Positions 1-8,464 of a stretch of DNA of 64,000 nucleotides are shown here, piece after piece (the first letter of the stretch is position 1; each line of letters opens with the position of its first letter). The stretch comes from Proteus columbae. GTDB taxonomy: Bacteria > Pseudomonadota > Gammaproteobacteria > Enterobacterales > Enterobacteriaceae. The stretch covers positions 1,488,001 to 1,552,000 of the forward strand of contig NZ_CP043925.1 of NCBI RefSeq assembly GCF_009914335.1, given 5' to 3'. Made by a program: the position numbers and the translations under genes. The notes under the pieces are model-generated. The model ran no database searches, was not told the DNA's origin, and saw only the letters and a program-made list of their open reading frames with translations.

Positions 1-32
1 ACACGTATCGCAGATGGTGATTGGAGCTTCTA

Positions 33-350
33 ATGAAAGTCATACCCTTAAAAGCCATTCCTAATCAACGCTTATCTGTCAATTTAGACGGTGCTAATTG
101 GACGCTAACAATAAAAGCCGGTCGCCATGCGATGTATCTCGACATCGAGCGTGAAAGTGAGGTTATCGCAGTAGGTATGCGTGCGGTGGCAAACACACCT
201 ATTATTCCTTATCGCTATCTGACTGATGGCACGAATTTAGCATTTATAACAGAAAATGATGATCTGCCCTGGTATGAATCATTTGATAGAACTCAATCAT
301 TAATTATTTGGAGTGATGATGGACTTACGACGAATACGGGTGGGGATTGA
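33..350 (+). CDS. phage baseplate plug-like protein
   Basis: A 105-residue protein opening the visible part of a myovirus tail operon. The ATG at 33 is chosen because GGAG lies about 7 nt upstream. The small, all-beta-looking sequence (alternating hydrophobics, 'IPLKAIPNQRL' near the N terminus) and its place just before the hub gene fit the baseplate plug family of Mu/P2-like contractile tails, which caps the tube inside the hub. The next gene starts inside its 3' end, so the two are translationally coupled. The family assignment is from memory of sequence and context; the upstream gene lies outside the window. Confidence 0.6.
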   Translation: MKVIPLKAIPNQRLSVNLDGANWTLTIKAGRHAMYLDIERESEVIAVGMRAVANTPIIPYRYLTDGTNLAFITENDDLPWYESFDRTQSLIIWSDDGLTTNTGGD

Positions 351-1131
351 AGTTGCAGAACGACTGCAGTGGTATGAAGGATTACGAATTAAAGCTAACG
401 GCACCAAGTACGCAAACCCCTTACAAAATGAATGCACAATTAGTATTGATGGATTAAACGTCCACACTAGAGATTACCTTCTCACTGAAACCAGCCCTTA
501 TCATAAAAGTAAACAAACTCGTCGTCTTTACCTTGAGGTAGGGCGCATTAATACGGGATTATTTCGTATCTTTACCGGTGATATTGTCAGTGCAGAAATT
601 GCCTCACCTCCCGATGTAACGCTAACCATTAAGGCTAAAACTAATAACGCCAGCTCAGGTGATATTGTTTCTTCCAGTGGTGGCGTTATGCAGAAAATGA
701 GCGAGATCGCTTCGGCTGTGGCGAAGGATTGCAAGGTTAGATTGGACTTTCAAGCTACCGATAAAAATATTGCCAATTGGTATTTTTGCGGTTCAGCATT
801 ACAGCAAGTACAACGACTGCAGGAAGCAGGAAACGTTAAAGCCTTTATTGATGATGATACGTTGTTTGTAAAAGATGATAACCAAGCCTTAAAAGGTCGT
901 CTGCGCATTCTCAGCATGAAATCAGGCATGGTGGGTATACCTAAAGCCACCGAAAAAGGATTATCTGTCACTTATTTGATTGATGGTGCCTCAGAACTAG
1001 GAGGGATGCTACGGCTCGATAGTAAATTTAATTCTGCACTTAATGGCGACTATATCATTGAACAACTGAAATTTGATGTTGCGTCACATGATGATCCTTT
1101 CTTTTATCAGGCTACCTGTAAACGAGCATAA
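319..1131 (+). CDS. phage baseplate hub protein (gp27/gpD-like)
   Basis: A 270-residue structural protein. GTG (313), ATG (316) and ATG (319) are in-frame starts; 319 has the best spacing from the TTGGAG at 309-313. It overlaps the plug gene by about 30 nt. The sequence shows beta-rich segments around a central helix-containing part (about 110-160), as in hub proteins that form the trimer at the tube tip. It lies immediately before the OB-fold spike gene, the usual place for the T4 gp27/P2 gpD/Mu gp44 analogue. Function is inferred from gene order more than from motifs. Confidence 0.65.
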   Translation: MDLRRIRVGIEVAERLQWYEGLRIKANGTKYANPLQNECTISIDGLNVHTRDYLLTETSPYHKSKQTRRLYLEVGRINTGLFRIFTGDIVSAEIASPPDVTLTIKAKTNNASSGDIVSSSGGVMQKMSEIASAVAKDCKVRLDFQATDKNIANWYFCGSALQQVQRLQEAGNVKAFIDDDTLFVKDDNQALKGRLRILSMKSGMVGIPKATEKGLSVTYLIDGASELGGMLRLDSKFNSALNGDYIIEQLKFDVASHDDPFFYQATCKRA

Positions 1132-1133
1132 CC

Positions 1134-1826
1134 ATGAATAAACCCAATACTGATATTGCCAGTGATGGTTCGCTGGCTGGTGCGCTCTCGTCTGCATTTC
1201 GTAACTTGATGATGAATACAGAGGACATGCTCCCTGCAACAGTGGTCAGTTATGACGATAAAACCAATCGTGCTGTTATCAAACCACTGGTGATGATGGT
1301 AACAACGGAAGGGGGAACGGTCGGGCGTGCACCATTGGCCAACATTCCCGTTTTTAGATTTGGGGGTGGCGGTTTCTTTATTCGCGCACCGATTAAACCG
1401 GGTGATTTTGGTTGGATAAAAGCCAACGACAGAGATATTAGCCTGATATTTCAGCGTGGAGGATTGGAGGATCAACCTAATACCGCACGCCTCCATTCAT
1501 TTAGTGACGCAATGTTTTTCCCTGACACTATCAAAGGATGGGCGATTGATGGAAAGAACATTGATGCCTTGGTGATCCAATCAATGGATGGTTCAGTTTG
1601 TTTCTCTCTGCATAACGATAAAGTGGTGCTGGAAACCCCTAAGTATGAAGTCAATGCCCCTGAAACGATATTTACTGGCAACGTCACAGTGAACGGTAAT
1701 TACGCGGTAAATGGTAATAGTGATTCTCAAGGGGGAACCATGCGACATAACGGAAAAGATATCGGTTCTACGCATCAACATAGCGGTGTTGAGACCGGTC
1801 ATGGAAATACAGGAGCGCCTTTGTGA
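1134..1826 (+). CDS. baseplate central spike protein, Gp138-type
   Basis: A 230-residue protein starting 3 nt after the hub gene. The N-terminal half (about 40-120) looks like the OB-fold domain of Gp138-type spikes (pattern 'P.TVVSYDDKTNRAVIKPL', then 'GDFGWIKANDRDIS'). The C-terminal third is a beta-helix-like repeat stretch of 'VNGN' units ending in a His- and Gly-rich tip ('HQHSGVETGHGNTGAPL') typical of metal-binding membrane-piercing spikes. Role: trimeric needle at the tail tip that punctures the outer membrane. Its stop overlaps the GTG start of the next gene. Confidence 0.8.
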   Translation: MNKPNTDIASDGSLAGALSSAFRNLMMNTEDMLPATVVSYDDKTNRAVIKPLVMMVTTEGGTVGRAPLANIPVFRFGGGGFFIRAPIKPGDFGWIKANDRDISLIFQRGGLEDQPNTARLHSFSDAMFFPDTIKGWAIDGKNIDALVIQSMDGSVCFSLHNDKVVLETPKYEVNAPETIFTGNVTVNGNYAVNGNSDSQGGTMRHNGKDIGSTHQHSGVETGHGNTGAPL

Positions 1827-2167
1827 GAACATTTTCAATTGATAAAAATAATGATCTTTTTATTGGCCCTGATGGAAATCTACAATTCAGCGAAAAAGAT
1901 GAAGCGGTTAAAAACCTTTGTCAGCATTTTGCAAAAGCGGTTCGTGGTGAAATGTTACATAAAAAAGATAAAGGTATTCCGTTCTGGCCAACAACCTTTG
2001 GTCGCCAAACTGATATCCCGATGTTTGAAACTGCGTTTAGACAACGTATGAGCGAAATTGCAGAGGTGGTTGAAGTGACTCATTTTAGCGCCATAGTGGA
2101 AAACGGTGAATTGAAGTACCAAGCGACAATTCGCACGATATACGGAGGGTTTACATTGAATGGCTGA
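1823..2167 (+). CDS. baseplate wedge subunit, gp25/DUF2634-like
   Basis: A 114-residue protein with GTG start overlapping the spike stop codon (GTGA). AGGAG lies 11 nt upstream. Length and the pattern 'N.L.IGPDGNLQFSEKDEAVKNLCQHFAKAVRGEM' are those of gp25-like wedge proteins, the lysozyme-like-fold subunits that start sheath polymerisation at the baseplate. The 3' end overlaps the start of the J-like gene by 8 nt, as in other contractile-tail clusters. Confidence 0.75.
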   Translation: MRTFSIDKNNDLFIGPDGNLQFSEKDEAVKNLCQHFAKAVRGEMLHKKDKGIPFWPTTFGRQTDIPMFETAFRQRMSEIAEVVEVTHFSAIVENGELKYQATIRTIYGGFTLNG

Positions 2168-3347
2168 TTATCGTTATATTAATAATAAAGGCGTTATTCT
2201 TCCCGACACGGTCACAATACGTGATGAAGTTGAAAGTGAGTTTCGTGCGGTGTTTGGTCAATCGATTAATCTTGCCCCTGAAACACCACAAGGGGCATTG
2301 GCTACGATGGAAGTTGAAAATCGTGATGCAATGGTGAGAAACAATGCCGAGTTAGCAAATCAAATCAATCCCGATATTGCTGGTGGTGTTTTTCTTGATG
2401 CAATATGGGCGCTAATGGGTGGCCAACGCATTAATGCCACTCACTCTTATCTTTCCAGCGTTGAATTTAGTGGCGTACCCGGCACCATTATTCCTAAAGG
2501 CTCATTAGCGTCTAGTGTTGCTGGTGCCATGTTCGAAACAGTTTCTACCTTGATTATTAATAATACTGGCAAAGCAACAGGGGATATGAGGGCGGTTGAA
2601 TATGGTCCTGTTGAATGCGGTGCCGGCCAACTTAATTCTGTGGCTAGCTCGGTATTAGGTTGGGAGAAAGTCAATAATCCCACTCATGCGGTTGTTGGCC
2701 GTTATGCTGAATCTGATATCAAAGCAAGGCGACGACGTAAGCAAACACTGGCTAAAAATACCGTCAGTGTCGCGGAAGCGATCACGTCTTCATTGTATGA
2801 ATTAGAGGGCGTTAACTCACTTTCTTTTCGAGAGAACTACACCGATGCGGTGCTCACTATTGATGGAATTTCTCTGTTGCCTCACAGCATTTACGTTTGT
2901 GTTGAAGGGGGCGACAGTAATGAAATTGCTAAATCATTGCTGAGAACAAAAACTATTGGATCGGCTTTTAATGGTGAGATTGAAATTGGTGTTGTAGAGC
3001 CGGTGAGTGAACAAGAATACAAAGTGAAATTTTCACGGCCTAAAGAGGTCACCATTTTTTGTCGAGTGACAGTTAAAAAATCAGCCGTTGATGCGCAAAC
3101 TATCATCCCTAGTGCTATTGAACAATGGACGCGTGGAGAGCTGGACGGCGATAACGGTTTGATTGTTGGACGTGAAGTATCGCCTTTTGAGATAGCTTCA
3201 GCAGTAAATACTGTTGAGCCTCGCTTATTTGTCACTAAAGTTGAATTGTCATTGGACGGGAAAGTATGGAATGTAGCGTTAATTCCGATTGCCATTAATC
3301 AAATAGCACGCTTGCAACGGGGTGCTGTGCAAGTGGTGATTGTATGA
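2160..3347 (+). CDS. baseplate J-like assembly protein
   Basis: A 395-residue protein of the baseplate_J family (Mu gp47, P2 gpJ, T4 gp6 analogue), the main component of the wedge ring. Family signs: the N-terminal 'IRDEVESEFRAVFGQSINLAPETPQG' segment, the 'GVFLDAIWALMGGQR' helix near residue 80, and the 'AESDIKARRRRKQTLAKNTVSVAEAITSSLYELEGV' block around 185-215. It overlaps the genes on both sides by 4-8 nt, so the baseplate genes form one coupled operon. Confidence 0.88.
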   Translation: MADYRYINNKGVILPDTVTIRDEVESEFRAVFGQSINLAPETPQGALATMEVENRDAMVRNNAELANQINPDIAGGVFLDAIWALMGGQRINATHSYLSSVEFSGVPGTIIPKGSLASSVAGAMFETVSTLIINNTGKATGDMRAVEYGPVECGAGQLNSVASSVLGWEKVNNPTHAVVGRYAESDIKARRRRKQTLAKNTVSVAEAITSSLYELEGVNSLSFRENYTDAVLTIDGISLLPHSIYVCVEGGDSNEIAKSLLRTKTIGSAFNGEIEIGVVEPVSEQEYKVKFSRPKEVTIFCRVTVKKSAVDAQTIIPSAIEQWTRGELDGDNGLIVGREVSPFEIASAVNTVEPRLFVTKVELSLDGKVWNVALIPIAINQIARLQRGAVQVVIV

Positions 3348-4000
3348 ACGTTCAACAATTTGAGTTTCATTCAGACCTATTAAAAGCGATCCTCTGGCAG
3401 TATGAAGATGCCGAGAATTTAAAGAAACTCGCCCATTTTAAAGCCTCTCATTTTGAAAAGTCGATGGTGTTATTTTGGCAAAATTGGTACCGAGATGTGT
3501 TTAATATCGATACAGCAAATGACTTCGGGTTGTCGATTTGGTCACGTATTCTGGATATACCGTTAGGTATTGATATTCCACCGAGCGACAAAAATAAAGT
3601 CGGGTTTGGTTTTGGCAAAAAGAAAGCCAATTTTAAATCTAACTTCCGACGTAATGCGGATTACACCTTGTCACTGACTGTTGATCAAAAACGCATGTTA
3701 GTACGAATGCGCTATTTTAATCTGACACAAAGCCCCACGGTCACCAATATTAATGAATTTTTAAAACGTTTCTTTTGGCGTGATGACAGCAAAGTTTTTG
3801 TCCTTGATCCGCTGGACATGACTTATATGTATTACGTCTTTAACTTCAACCCTGACGAACGTCTACGTGTTCTTCTCGAAAACTTCGACTTAATGCCACG
3901 CCCTTCGGGTGTTGGCGTCAAATATCGCATTGTGACCAAAAAAGCGTTTGGCGTTGGTCAGCATCGTAAAAACTTCTTAGGCAGTAACTTCGGAGCATAA
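3344..4000 (+). CDS. baseplate wedge / tail protein (DUF2612-like)
   Basis: A 218-residue protein overlapping the J-like gene by 4 nt (ATGA). It sits where Mu gp48 or P2 gpI would be, between the J-like protein and the tail fibre, and carries 'F..NWYRDVFNIDTANDFGLSIWSRILDIPLG', a pattern I associate with the DUF2612 family of phage proteins. It probably joins the baseplate wedge to the fibre. The C terminus is basic and Gly/Phe-rich. Confidence 0.65.
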   Translation: MNVQQFEFHSDLLKAILWQYEDAENLKKLAHFKASHFEKSMVLFWQNWYRDVFNIDTANDFGLSIWSRILDIPLGIDIPPSDKNKVGFGFGKKKANFKSNFRRNADYTLSLTVDQKRMLVRMRYFNLTQSPTVTNINEFLKRFFWRDDSKVFVLDPLDMTYMYYVFNFNPDERLRVLLENFDLMPRPSGVGVKYRIVTKKAFGVGQHRKNFLGSNFGA

Positions 4001-4005
4001 TTTCT

Positions 4006-5379
4006 ATGACAACTATTTTTAAAACTCCCTTTGCAACACAAGGGGATAAGGCTTCTATACCCGTAGAAATCCAACCAGACGGCTCAGTGTCTTATACGCA
4101 AGGCTATGGTTACGACTATGAACGTGACCAGGTGACAGATCCTGCTGCGAAAGATATTGAACGTGAAAAAATGAACGGGATATTTCACGATATCACGGAA
4201 GCGATTGGCGAAATTCAATCTTTTGGTTTTCCAAAATGGGATGAAGCTGGTAAGCCGTATGCGATACGCGCTATTGTGTACCATAAAAATAAAGTCTGGC
4301 AGTCTAAAGTTGAGAATAACAATATTGAGCCGGTTGCCGGTAATGCATGGGCAGAGTTGAAAGCTGATGCCACAGCAGGTGATGTAGGCGCTTATTCTAA
4401 AACAGAATCAGATCAACGTTTTCAACCGTTAGGTAACTACGCGCCATCCGGTTACAGCTACTCAAAGGCAGAAACTGACACCAAGTATCAGCCAAAAGGG
4501 AATTATGCTCCTGCGGGGAATTATGCCAATAAAGGGGATAGTTACACAAAAGCTGAAAGTGATGGACGATATCAAGCGAAAGGTAGTTACCAACCATCAG
4601 GCGATTACGCGACAAATTCAGCGTTAAATAGTGGGCTTAATAATAAGTTTGATAAGAGTAATGTAGCTCAAGGTACGGGAACATCAACGGTTCATGTGAT
4701 GAGCCAGAAAGCCTCTACGGATGCTTTTCAGCCTAAAGGAAGTTATCAACCTTCAGGCAATTATGCATTAGCTGGTACTTCATATACGAAGACCGAATCG
4801 GATGGTCGATATCAAGCTAAAGGGAGCTATGCGACAGCTGGAAGTAGCTATACAAAAGCAGAAAGTGATGGACGTTATCAAAGCAAAGGGAATTACCAAC
4901 CAGCGGGTAATTATGCATTAGTAGGAGCATCTTATACTAAGGCGGAGTCTGACAGTAAATATCAACCAAAAGGGAGCTATCAAGCATCCGGTTACAGTTA
5001 TTCAAAAGCAGAAACTGATAATAAATATCAGCCAAAAGGAAGCTATGCAACAGCTGGAAGTAGCTACACAAAAGCTGAGAGCGATAGTCGGTATTCTAAG
5101 CCTACTCGCAATAGCATGCAAAAATTTAGCTGGTCTAATAATGGTGCATCACCAATCAATTTCGGACGTAATTGCTCAGGTAAATTATGTATTGTTGAGT
5201 TTAATGATGGAGGGAATATGGTTAAAGCAACACCTTTTATTATACCTCAAGATACAATAAGTTGGATGCATGTAGTGGTTGGTGGAGCAGGTGAATTAAG
5301 ATTTAATATTAGCCCAACAAAGATAGAAAAAGTTCAAACTTGGTATCATGATGTTGTAGCTGTTTATGTAGAACAGTGA
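4006..5379 (+). CDS. tail fibre protein with tandem collagen-like/triple-stranded repeats
   Basis: A 457-residue fibre. Residues 1-120 form a conserved baseplate-attachment part ('PFATQGDKASIPVEIQPDGSVSYTQGYG', 'GFPKWDEAGKPYAIRAIVYH.NKVWQSKVENN'). Residues about 128-365 contain eight copies of a Y-S/T-K-A/T-E-S/T-D-x-R/K-Y/F unit separated by 'QPKGSY/NYQPSGNYA' linkers, the typical triple-stranded shaft of enterobacterial fibres. The last 90 residues form a globular receptor-binding tip. No tail-fibre assembly gene follows on this strand; a convergent acetyltransferase does. The repeats make the gene prone to unequal recombination. Confidence 0.88.
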   Translation: MTTIFKTPFATQGDKASIPVEIQPDGSVSYTQGYGYDYERDQVTDPAAKDIEREKMNGIFHDITEAIGEIQSFGFPKWDEAGKPYAIRAIVYHKNKVWQSKVENNNIEPVAGNAWAELKADATAGDVGAYSKTESDQRFQPLGNYAPSGYSYSKAETDTKYQPKGNYAPAGNYANKGDSYTKAESDGRYQAKGSYQPSGDYATNSALNSGLNNKFDKSNVAQGTGTSTVHVMSQKASTDAFQPKGSYQPSGNYALAGTSYTKTESDGRYQAKGSYATAGSSYTKAESDGRYQSKGNYQPAGNYALVGASYTKAESDSKYQPKGSYQASGYSYSKAETDNKYQPKGSYATAGSSYTKAESDSRYSKPTRNSMQKFSWSNNGASPINFGRNCSGKLCIVEFNDGGNMVKATPFIIPQDTISWMHVVVGGAGELRFNISPTKIEKVQTWYHDVVAVYVEQ

Positions 5380-5385
5380 TTAACA

Positions 5386-5418
5386 TAGACACCATTATTT
5401 GTAATATGATGGTGTCTA
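5386..5418. terminator. inverted repeat between convergent tail fibre and acetyltransferase genes
   Basis: A perfect 10-bp inverted repeat, TAGACACCAT ... ATGGTGTCTA, with a 13-nt loop, sits in the 44-bp gap between the convergent genes. On the + strand a T-rich run follows a few bases later, so it could end transcription in either direction. Confidence 0.6.
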
Positions 5419-5423
5419 CAGTG

Positions 5424-6008
5424 TTATTTTATATTTGATATTATTATTTTATTTTCTTTCTTTGTATAACAAACACAATTATCTGGAATATCTTTATTAA
5501 TAAAAGACATGGCACCAATAATAACGTTATTTCCAATAGTTAAATTATCTCCAATAATGCAAGAGTTAGCACCAATTTCAACATTATCACCAATTTTTAT
5601 AAATTGTTTTTCTGATGTTTTATTATGAATTCTAGAGCCAGATGTTCCTATGGTTGTGTTTTGGCGTATGTGAAAATTAGCGCCAATAATGGATATCCTA
5701 TTTATAACAATACCAATGAGGTGAGGGCTGGTAAATCCGGGTGCAATCTTTGTGCCTAATTCAATATCTGCTCCATATTTACTGGTTAGCTTATGGTTTA
5801 TATATTCGGAGAAACGTTTCATTCTTAGGTTTTTTTTATGGTAAAAATAATTGGCTATTCTCCACCAAAAAATGAAGCGACGATCAGGGTAGCTATAAGC
5901 TCTTAGTAAAGTTCTTCTCCATGAAAATTTTTTATTATTAGAGTTTATTACTTCAACATATAAACAGTGTTTTAAATATTCATAACTAGCGTAATCGTAA
6001 CTATCCAT
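5424..6008 (-). CDS. hexapeptide-repeat acyltransferase (CysE/colanic-acid-type), prophage cargo
   Basis: A 194-residue protein of the left-handed beta-helix acyltransferase superfamily. The serine acetyltransferase-like core has 'GADIELGTKIAPGFTSPH' then 'GANFHIRQNTTIG' with the catalytic-type His, and later 'IGDNVEIGANSCIIGDNLTIGNNVIIGAM' hexapeptide turns. ATG 6008 is preferred because it gives the normal family length and avoids most of the overlap with the neighbour; the frame stays open to 6140. It is much more AT-rich than the tail genes and read against them, which marks it as a late-acquired cargo gene. Likely role: O-acetylation of a surface sugar, possibly changing the phage receptor (inference). 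Confidence 0.7.
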   Translation of the reverse strand: MDSYDYASYEYLKHCLYVEVINSNNKKFSWRRTLLRAYSYPDRRFIFWWRIANYFYHKKNLRMKRFSEYINHKLTSKYGADIELGTKIAPGFTSPHLIGIVINRISIIGANFHIRQNTTIGTSGSRIHNKTSEKQFIKIGDNVEIGANSCIIGDNLTIGNNVIIGAMSFINKDIPDNCVCYTKKENKIIISNIK

Positions 6009-6069
6009 TGCTGTATTCCAAAATAAATCTTTATATAAATTAATTGTATTTAACTGAGTATTTATGTTT

Positions 6070-6324
6070 TTAAGAGTTATGTACAGTATTTTTACTATAT
6101 AAAAATCGCTCCAATTGCTCAAGCAAATCCCTTGCCACATCCTTTGTCATATAGGTTCTCATTGGCTCCCGTCTAACGTTCTTCATTTCAAACGTATTCT
6201 CATCAAACCTTGGATCAGAAAAGATAATGTCCATAAACAGATAACCATAAGGGGTGTCTGCAGATAAGCGAGCTTCTTCTAATTGAGCAATATATTCAGC
6301 ATTATTGATTTCGAGTTTAATCAT
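6070..6324 (-). CDS. small SOS-controlled prophage protein, function unknown
   Basis: An 84-residue acidic protein that I do not recognise. It starts at ATG 6324, 15 nt from a perfect LexA operator (6339-6358), so it should be expressed after DNA damage. Predicted mixed alpha/beta, Arg- and Glu-rich, ending in a helix ('TKDVARDLLEQLERFLYS'). It is the last prophage gene before the tRNA. SOS-regulated small genes in this position in other prophages include antirepressors and DinI-like modulators, but no similarity to those is visible. The acetyltransferase frame overlaps its end if read from its longest start. Confidence 0.65.
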   Translation of the reverse strand: MIKLEINNAEYIAQLEEARLSADTPYGYLFMDIIFSDPRFDENTFEMKNVRREPMRTYMTKDVARDLLEQLERFLYSKNTVHNS

Positions 6325-6338
6325 GGTATCACCTATTT

Positions 6339-6358
6339 TACTGTATTTTTATACAGTA
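6339..6358. promoter_or_regulatory. LexA (SOS) box
   Basis: TACTGTATTTTTATACAGTA matches the LexA consensus (TACTG-N10-CAGTA) in both half-sites, with the correct 10-nt spacing between CTG and CAG. It lies directly upstream of the leftward gene ending at 6324. Confidence 0.9.
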
Positions 6359-6449
6359 ATTTATATAAGGTAACGAATAGAATAGCAAGGAGAAAAGGGC
6401 AATTTTATGAGCTAAAGAAAGGGGGATTTTGAGAGATGATTTGTCGTCG

Positions 6450-6480
6450 TTTTACCCCAGTTTTACCCCTATTTTACCCC
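6450..6480. repeat. three direct repeats of TTTTACCCC at 11-bp period
   Basis: TTTTACCCC occurs at 6450-6458, 6461-6469 and 6472-6480, exactly 11 bp apart, one helical turn. The site is about 60 bp from the 3' end of tRNA-Pro. Phased nonamers beside an attachment site suggest arm-type binding sites for the prophage integrase or excisionase, whose genes would lie at the other end of the element. Confidence 0.6.
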
Positions 6481-6498
6481 GCACAAATTTCAGACATA

Positions 6499-6527
6499 AA
6501 AAAACCAACCATAAGCGGTTGGTTTTT
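6499..6527 (-). terminator. rho-independent terminator after tRNA-Pro
   Basis: On the minus strand, AACCAACC-gctta(t)-GGTTGGTT is followed by seven Ts, about 12 nt downstream of the tRNA CCA end. Confidence 0.85.
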
Positions 6528-6538
6528 CTAAGGAATTT

Positions 6539-6615
6539 TGGTCGGCATGATAGGATTTGAACCTACGACCCCTGACACCCCATGACAGTGCGCTACCAGG
6601 CTGCGCTACATGCCG
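6539..6615 (-). tRNA. proL: tRNA-Pro (anticodon GGG)
   Basis: A 77-nt tRNA with encoded CCA. The 7-bp acceptor pairs CGGCATG with CATGCCG; the T-arm contains GGTTCGAATCC and the anticodon loop reads CATGGGGTG with GGG in the anticodon position. It is nearly identical to E. coli proL, which also lies next to yejM. In E. coli narP follows; here prophage DNA follows, so the tRNA 3' end is the likely attachment site of the left prophage. Confidence 0.95.
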
Positions 6616-6701
6616 TTTGTGCTCTGTATATTACTGTTTTTGACTGCTAAAGCAACCCTTTGCTAATTAAGTGACGTAATTTTATACGTCACTTAATAGT
6701 G

Positions 6702-8438
6702 CTAGCGTTCAATAAAACGCTTCTGCTCAGCCAGAACTTGCAGTAATAATTTTAAATCAGGTTTTGCAGAGCTGATCTCTTGTCCTGATTTATCAAATAA
6801 AGCATACCGGCCATTCTTATCTATCAACAAAGTATTATCTTGTAAAAAGACGACAAATGCTTCTTCATCACCTGTAAAAATCCATGGATGATTACGGGTG
6901 CTTGCGAATAAATCTTCACCTTGTGAATAGTTATCAGCTGGACTTATGACATGTAAAACATGCTGCATCAAGGTTGTCATAATATCTTGATGGCTTGTCA
7001 TTCGATCAATAACCTGTGGCGTCATATTTGGCCAATGTATCATCAATGGCACTTGTGACTGGCTTAAATTAAAGGTGGTCTTATTTGAAAGCCATTGATT
7101 AATCTGCTTATTATTGTTGTCTTGATGATAGCTAGAAGTGACAACTACAACAGTATTATCTAGCACTTTGGTTTCTTGTAATGTCTTAAATATTGTCTCA
7201 AGTTGATCATTTAATGTGGTGCGTTGAGACGCATTATTGGTGTGACCATTAATTTGTAAGAAAGAGAACCAAGGGGTTGTTTGGCTGTTTTTGATCAGCC
7301 AATTGCTCCAACTATCAATTGTGGCATTGTTATCACCACTGCGTGATATTGGGAGGGAGAAATCTGATAGTACAGCTTGTTTAAACAGTGGTGTTTGGAA
7401 ACCATTAGTTGAAAACATTGCTAATTGGTAGTTTCGATAACTTAGTGCATTGAAAAGTGCAGAGTTTTTTCTGCTACTTAATACACTGTCTAAATAAGAA
7501 GGTGAAATACCATAAAATAGGCCAAATAATGCAGTATCATTATTAATGCCTGATGAATAATGCTTTGAAAAATAAAGATTATTCTGTGCAAACTGTTGCA
7601 GGCTTGGTAATTCTGGCACTTCTTCGTTACCTAAACCATCGATGACAACCACCAGCAAGTTATAAGAATAGGTATCCTTGGCATAGATTAATGGAGCAAG
7701 AGGATAGGTGATCCCTTGTGCTGCTGGGTTACCTTCACTGATAACACGTTGCTCATATTCTGATTGATTAATAAAACCATGACGTTCAAGGAATTTACGC
7801 GCCGTCATTGGATACGATAGCGGTAAATTAGCTCGTTGCATGGTGATTGGGCGATAGAAGTTAGCATCAGCCCAAATTGACATAGAGTGAGATAATATAA
7901 AGCAAGTAATAAAGACACCAGCTAATGGTTTACCCCAACGTTGGCGATTTAAGCTACGTAATTTTTGCCAACTCCATGTTGCAAAAAGCATTTCAATAAG
8001 AAAAATGATGGGAATGCCAATAAAGATAAGTTGCCATTCACGCGCCATTTCACCTTCATCTGGATTAATTACAAGATCCCAAACAAGTTGAGTCAAATGG
8101 AGTTGAAATTGCTGGTAAACGGCGATATCAAAAATAAGGATAGTTAATCCAGCACTGGCAAGGGCACAGGAAATAACTCTAAGTAGCCGTTGAGAAACCA
8201 CTACGAAGGTGAGAGGGAAAAGGATGAGTATATAGATAGCAAAGACAATAAAACTAAAATGTCCCATCCAACTCACAATAGCGTAAAAACGACCAGCAAA
8301 AGTTGCAGGCCAATCAGAAATAAACAGGTAACGGCTCCCAAGCAGTAAGCTTAGAATAATATTAAATAGCGCAAACCAGTGACCCCAACTGATCATTTGG
8401 GATACTTTTTCACGATAGGACTGAGGTCTCGTTACCAT
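6702..8438 (-). CDS. yejM: inner-membrane sulfatase-like protein YejM/PbgA (LapC)
   Basis: A 578-residue protein with five N-terminal membrane helices (about residues 15-190) and a periplasmic alkaline-phosphatase/sulfatase-fold domain (about 245-575, beginning 'YSYNLLVVVIDGLGNEE'). In enterobacteria this essential protein (PbgA/LapC) senses periplasmic lipopolysaccharide and, through LapB, controls FtsH proteolysis of LpxC, setting LPS synthesis; it also binds cardiolipin. The gene follows yejL, 26 bp apart, in the same order as in E. coli. Full length, no damage seen. Confidence 0.95.
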   Translation of the reverse strand: MVTRPQSYREKVSQMISWGHWFALFNIILSLLLGSRYLFISDWPATFAGRFYAIVSWMGHFSFIVFAIYILILFPLTFVVVSQRLLRVISCALASAGLTILIFDIAVYQQFQLHLTQLVWDLVINPDEGEMAREWQLIFIGIPIIFLIEMLFATWSWQKLRSLNRQRWGKPLAGVFITCFILSHSMSIWADANFYRPITMQRANLPLSYPMTARKFLERHGFINQSEYEQRVISEGNPAAQGITYPLAPLIYAKDTYSYNLLVVVIDGLGNEEVPELPSLQQFAQNNLYFSKHYSSGINNDTALFGLFYGISPSYLDSVLSSRKNSALFNALSYRNYQLAMFSTNGFQTPLFKQAVLSDFSLPISRSGDNNATIDSWSNWLIKNSQTTPWFSFLQINGHTNNASQRTTLNDQLETIFKTLQETKVLDNTVVVVTSSYHQDNNNKQINQWLSNKTTFNLSQSQVPLMIHWPNMTPQVIDRMTSHQDIMTTLMQHVLHVISPADNYSQGEDLFASTRNHPWIFTGDEEAFVVFLQDNTLLIDKNGRYALFDKSGQEISSAKPDLKLLLQVLAEQKRFIER

Positions 8439-8464
8439 GTCTATAAATAATTTTTCTATGTTTA

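Noticed and set aside
6008..6140. Longer start for the acetyltransferase (MWQGICLSNW...)
   Set aside because: Would overlap the SOS gene in another frame and adds 44 residues without family similarity.
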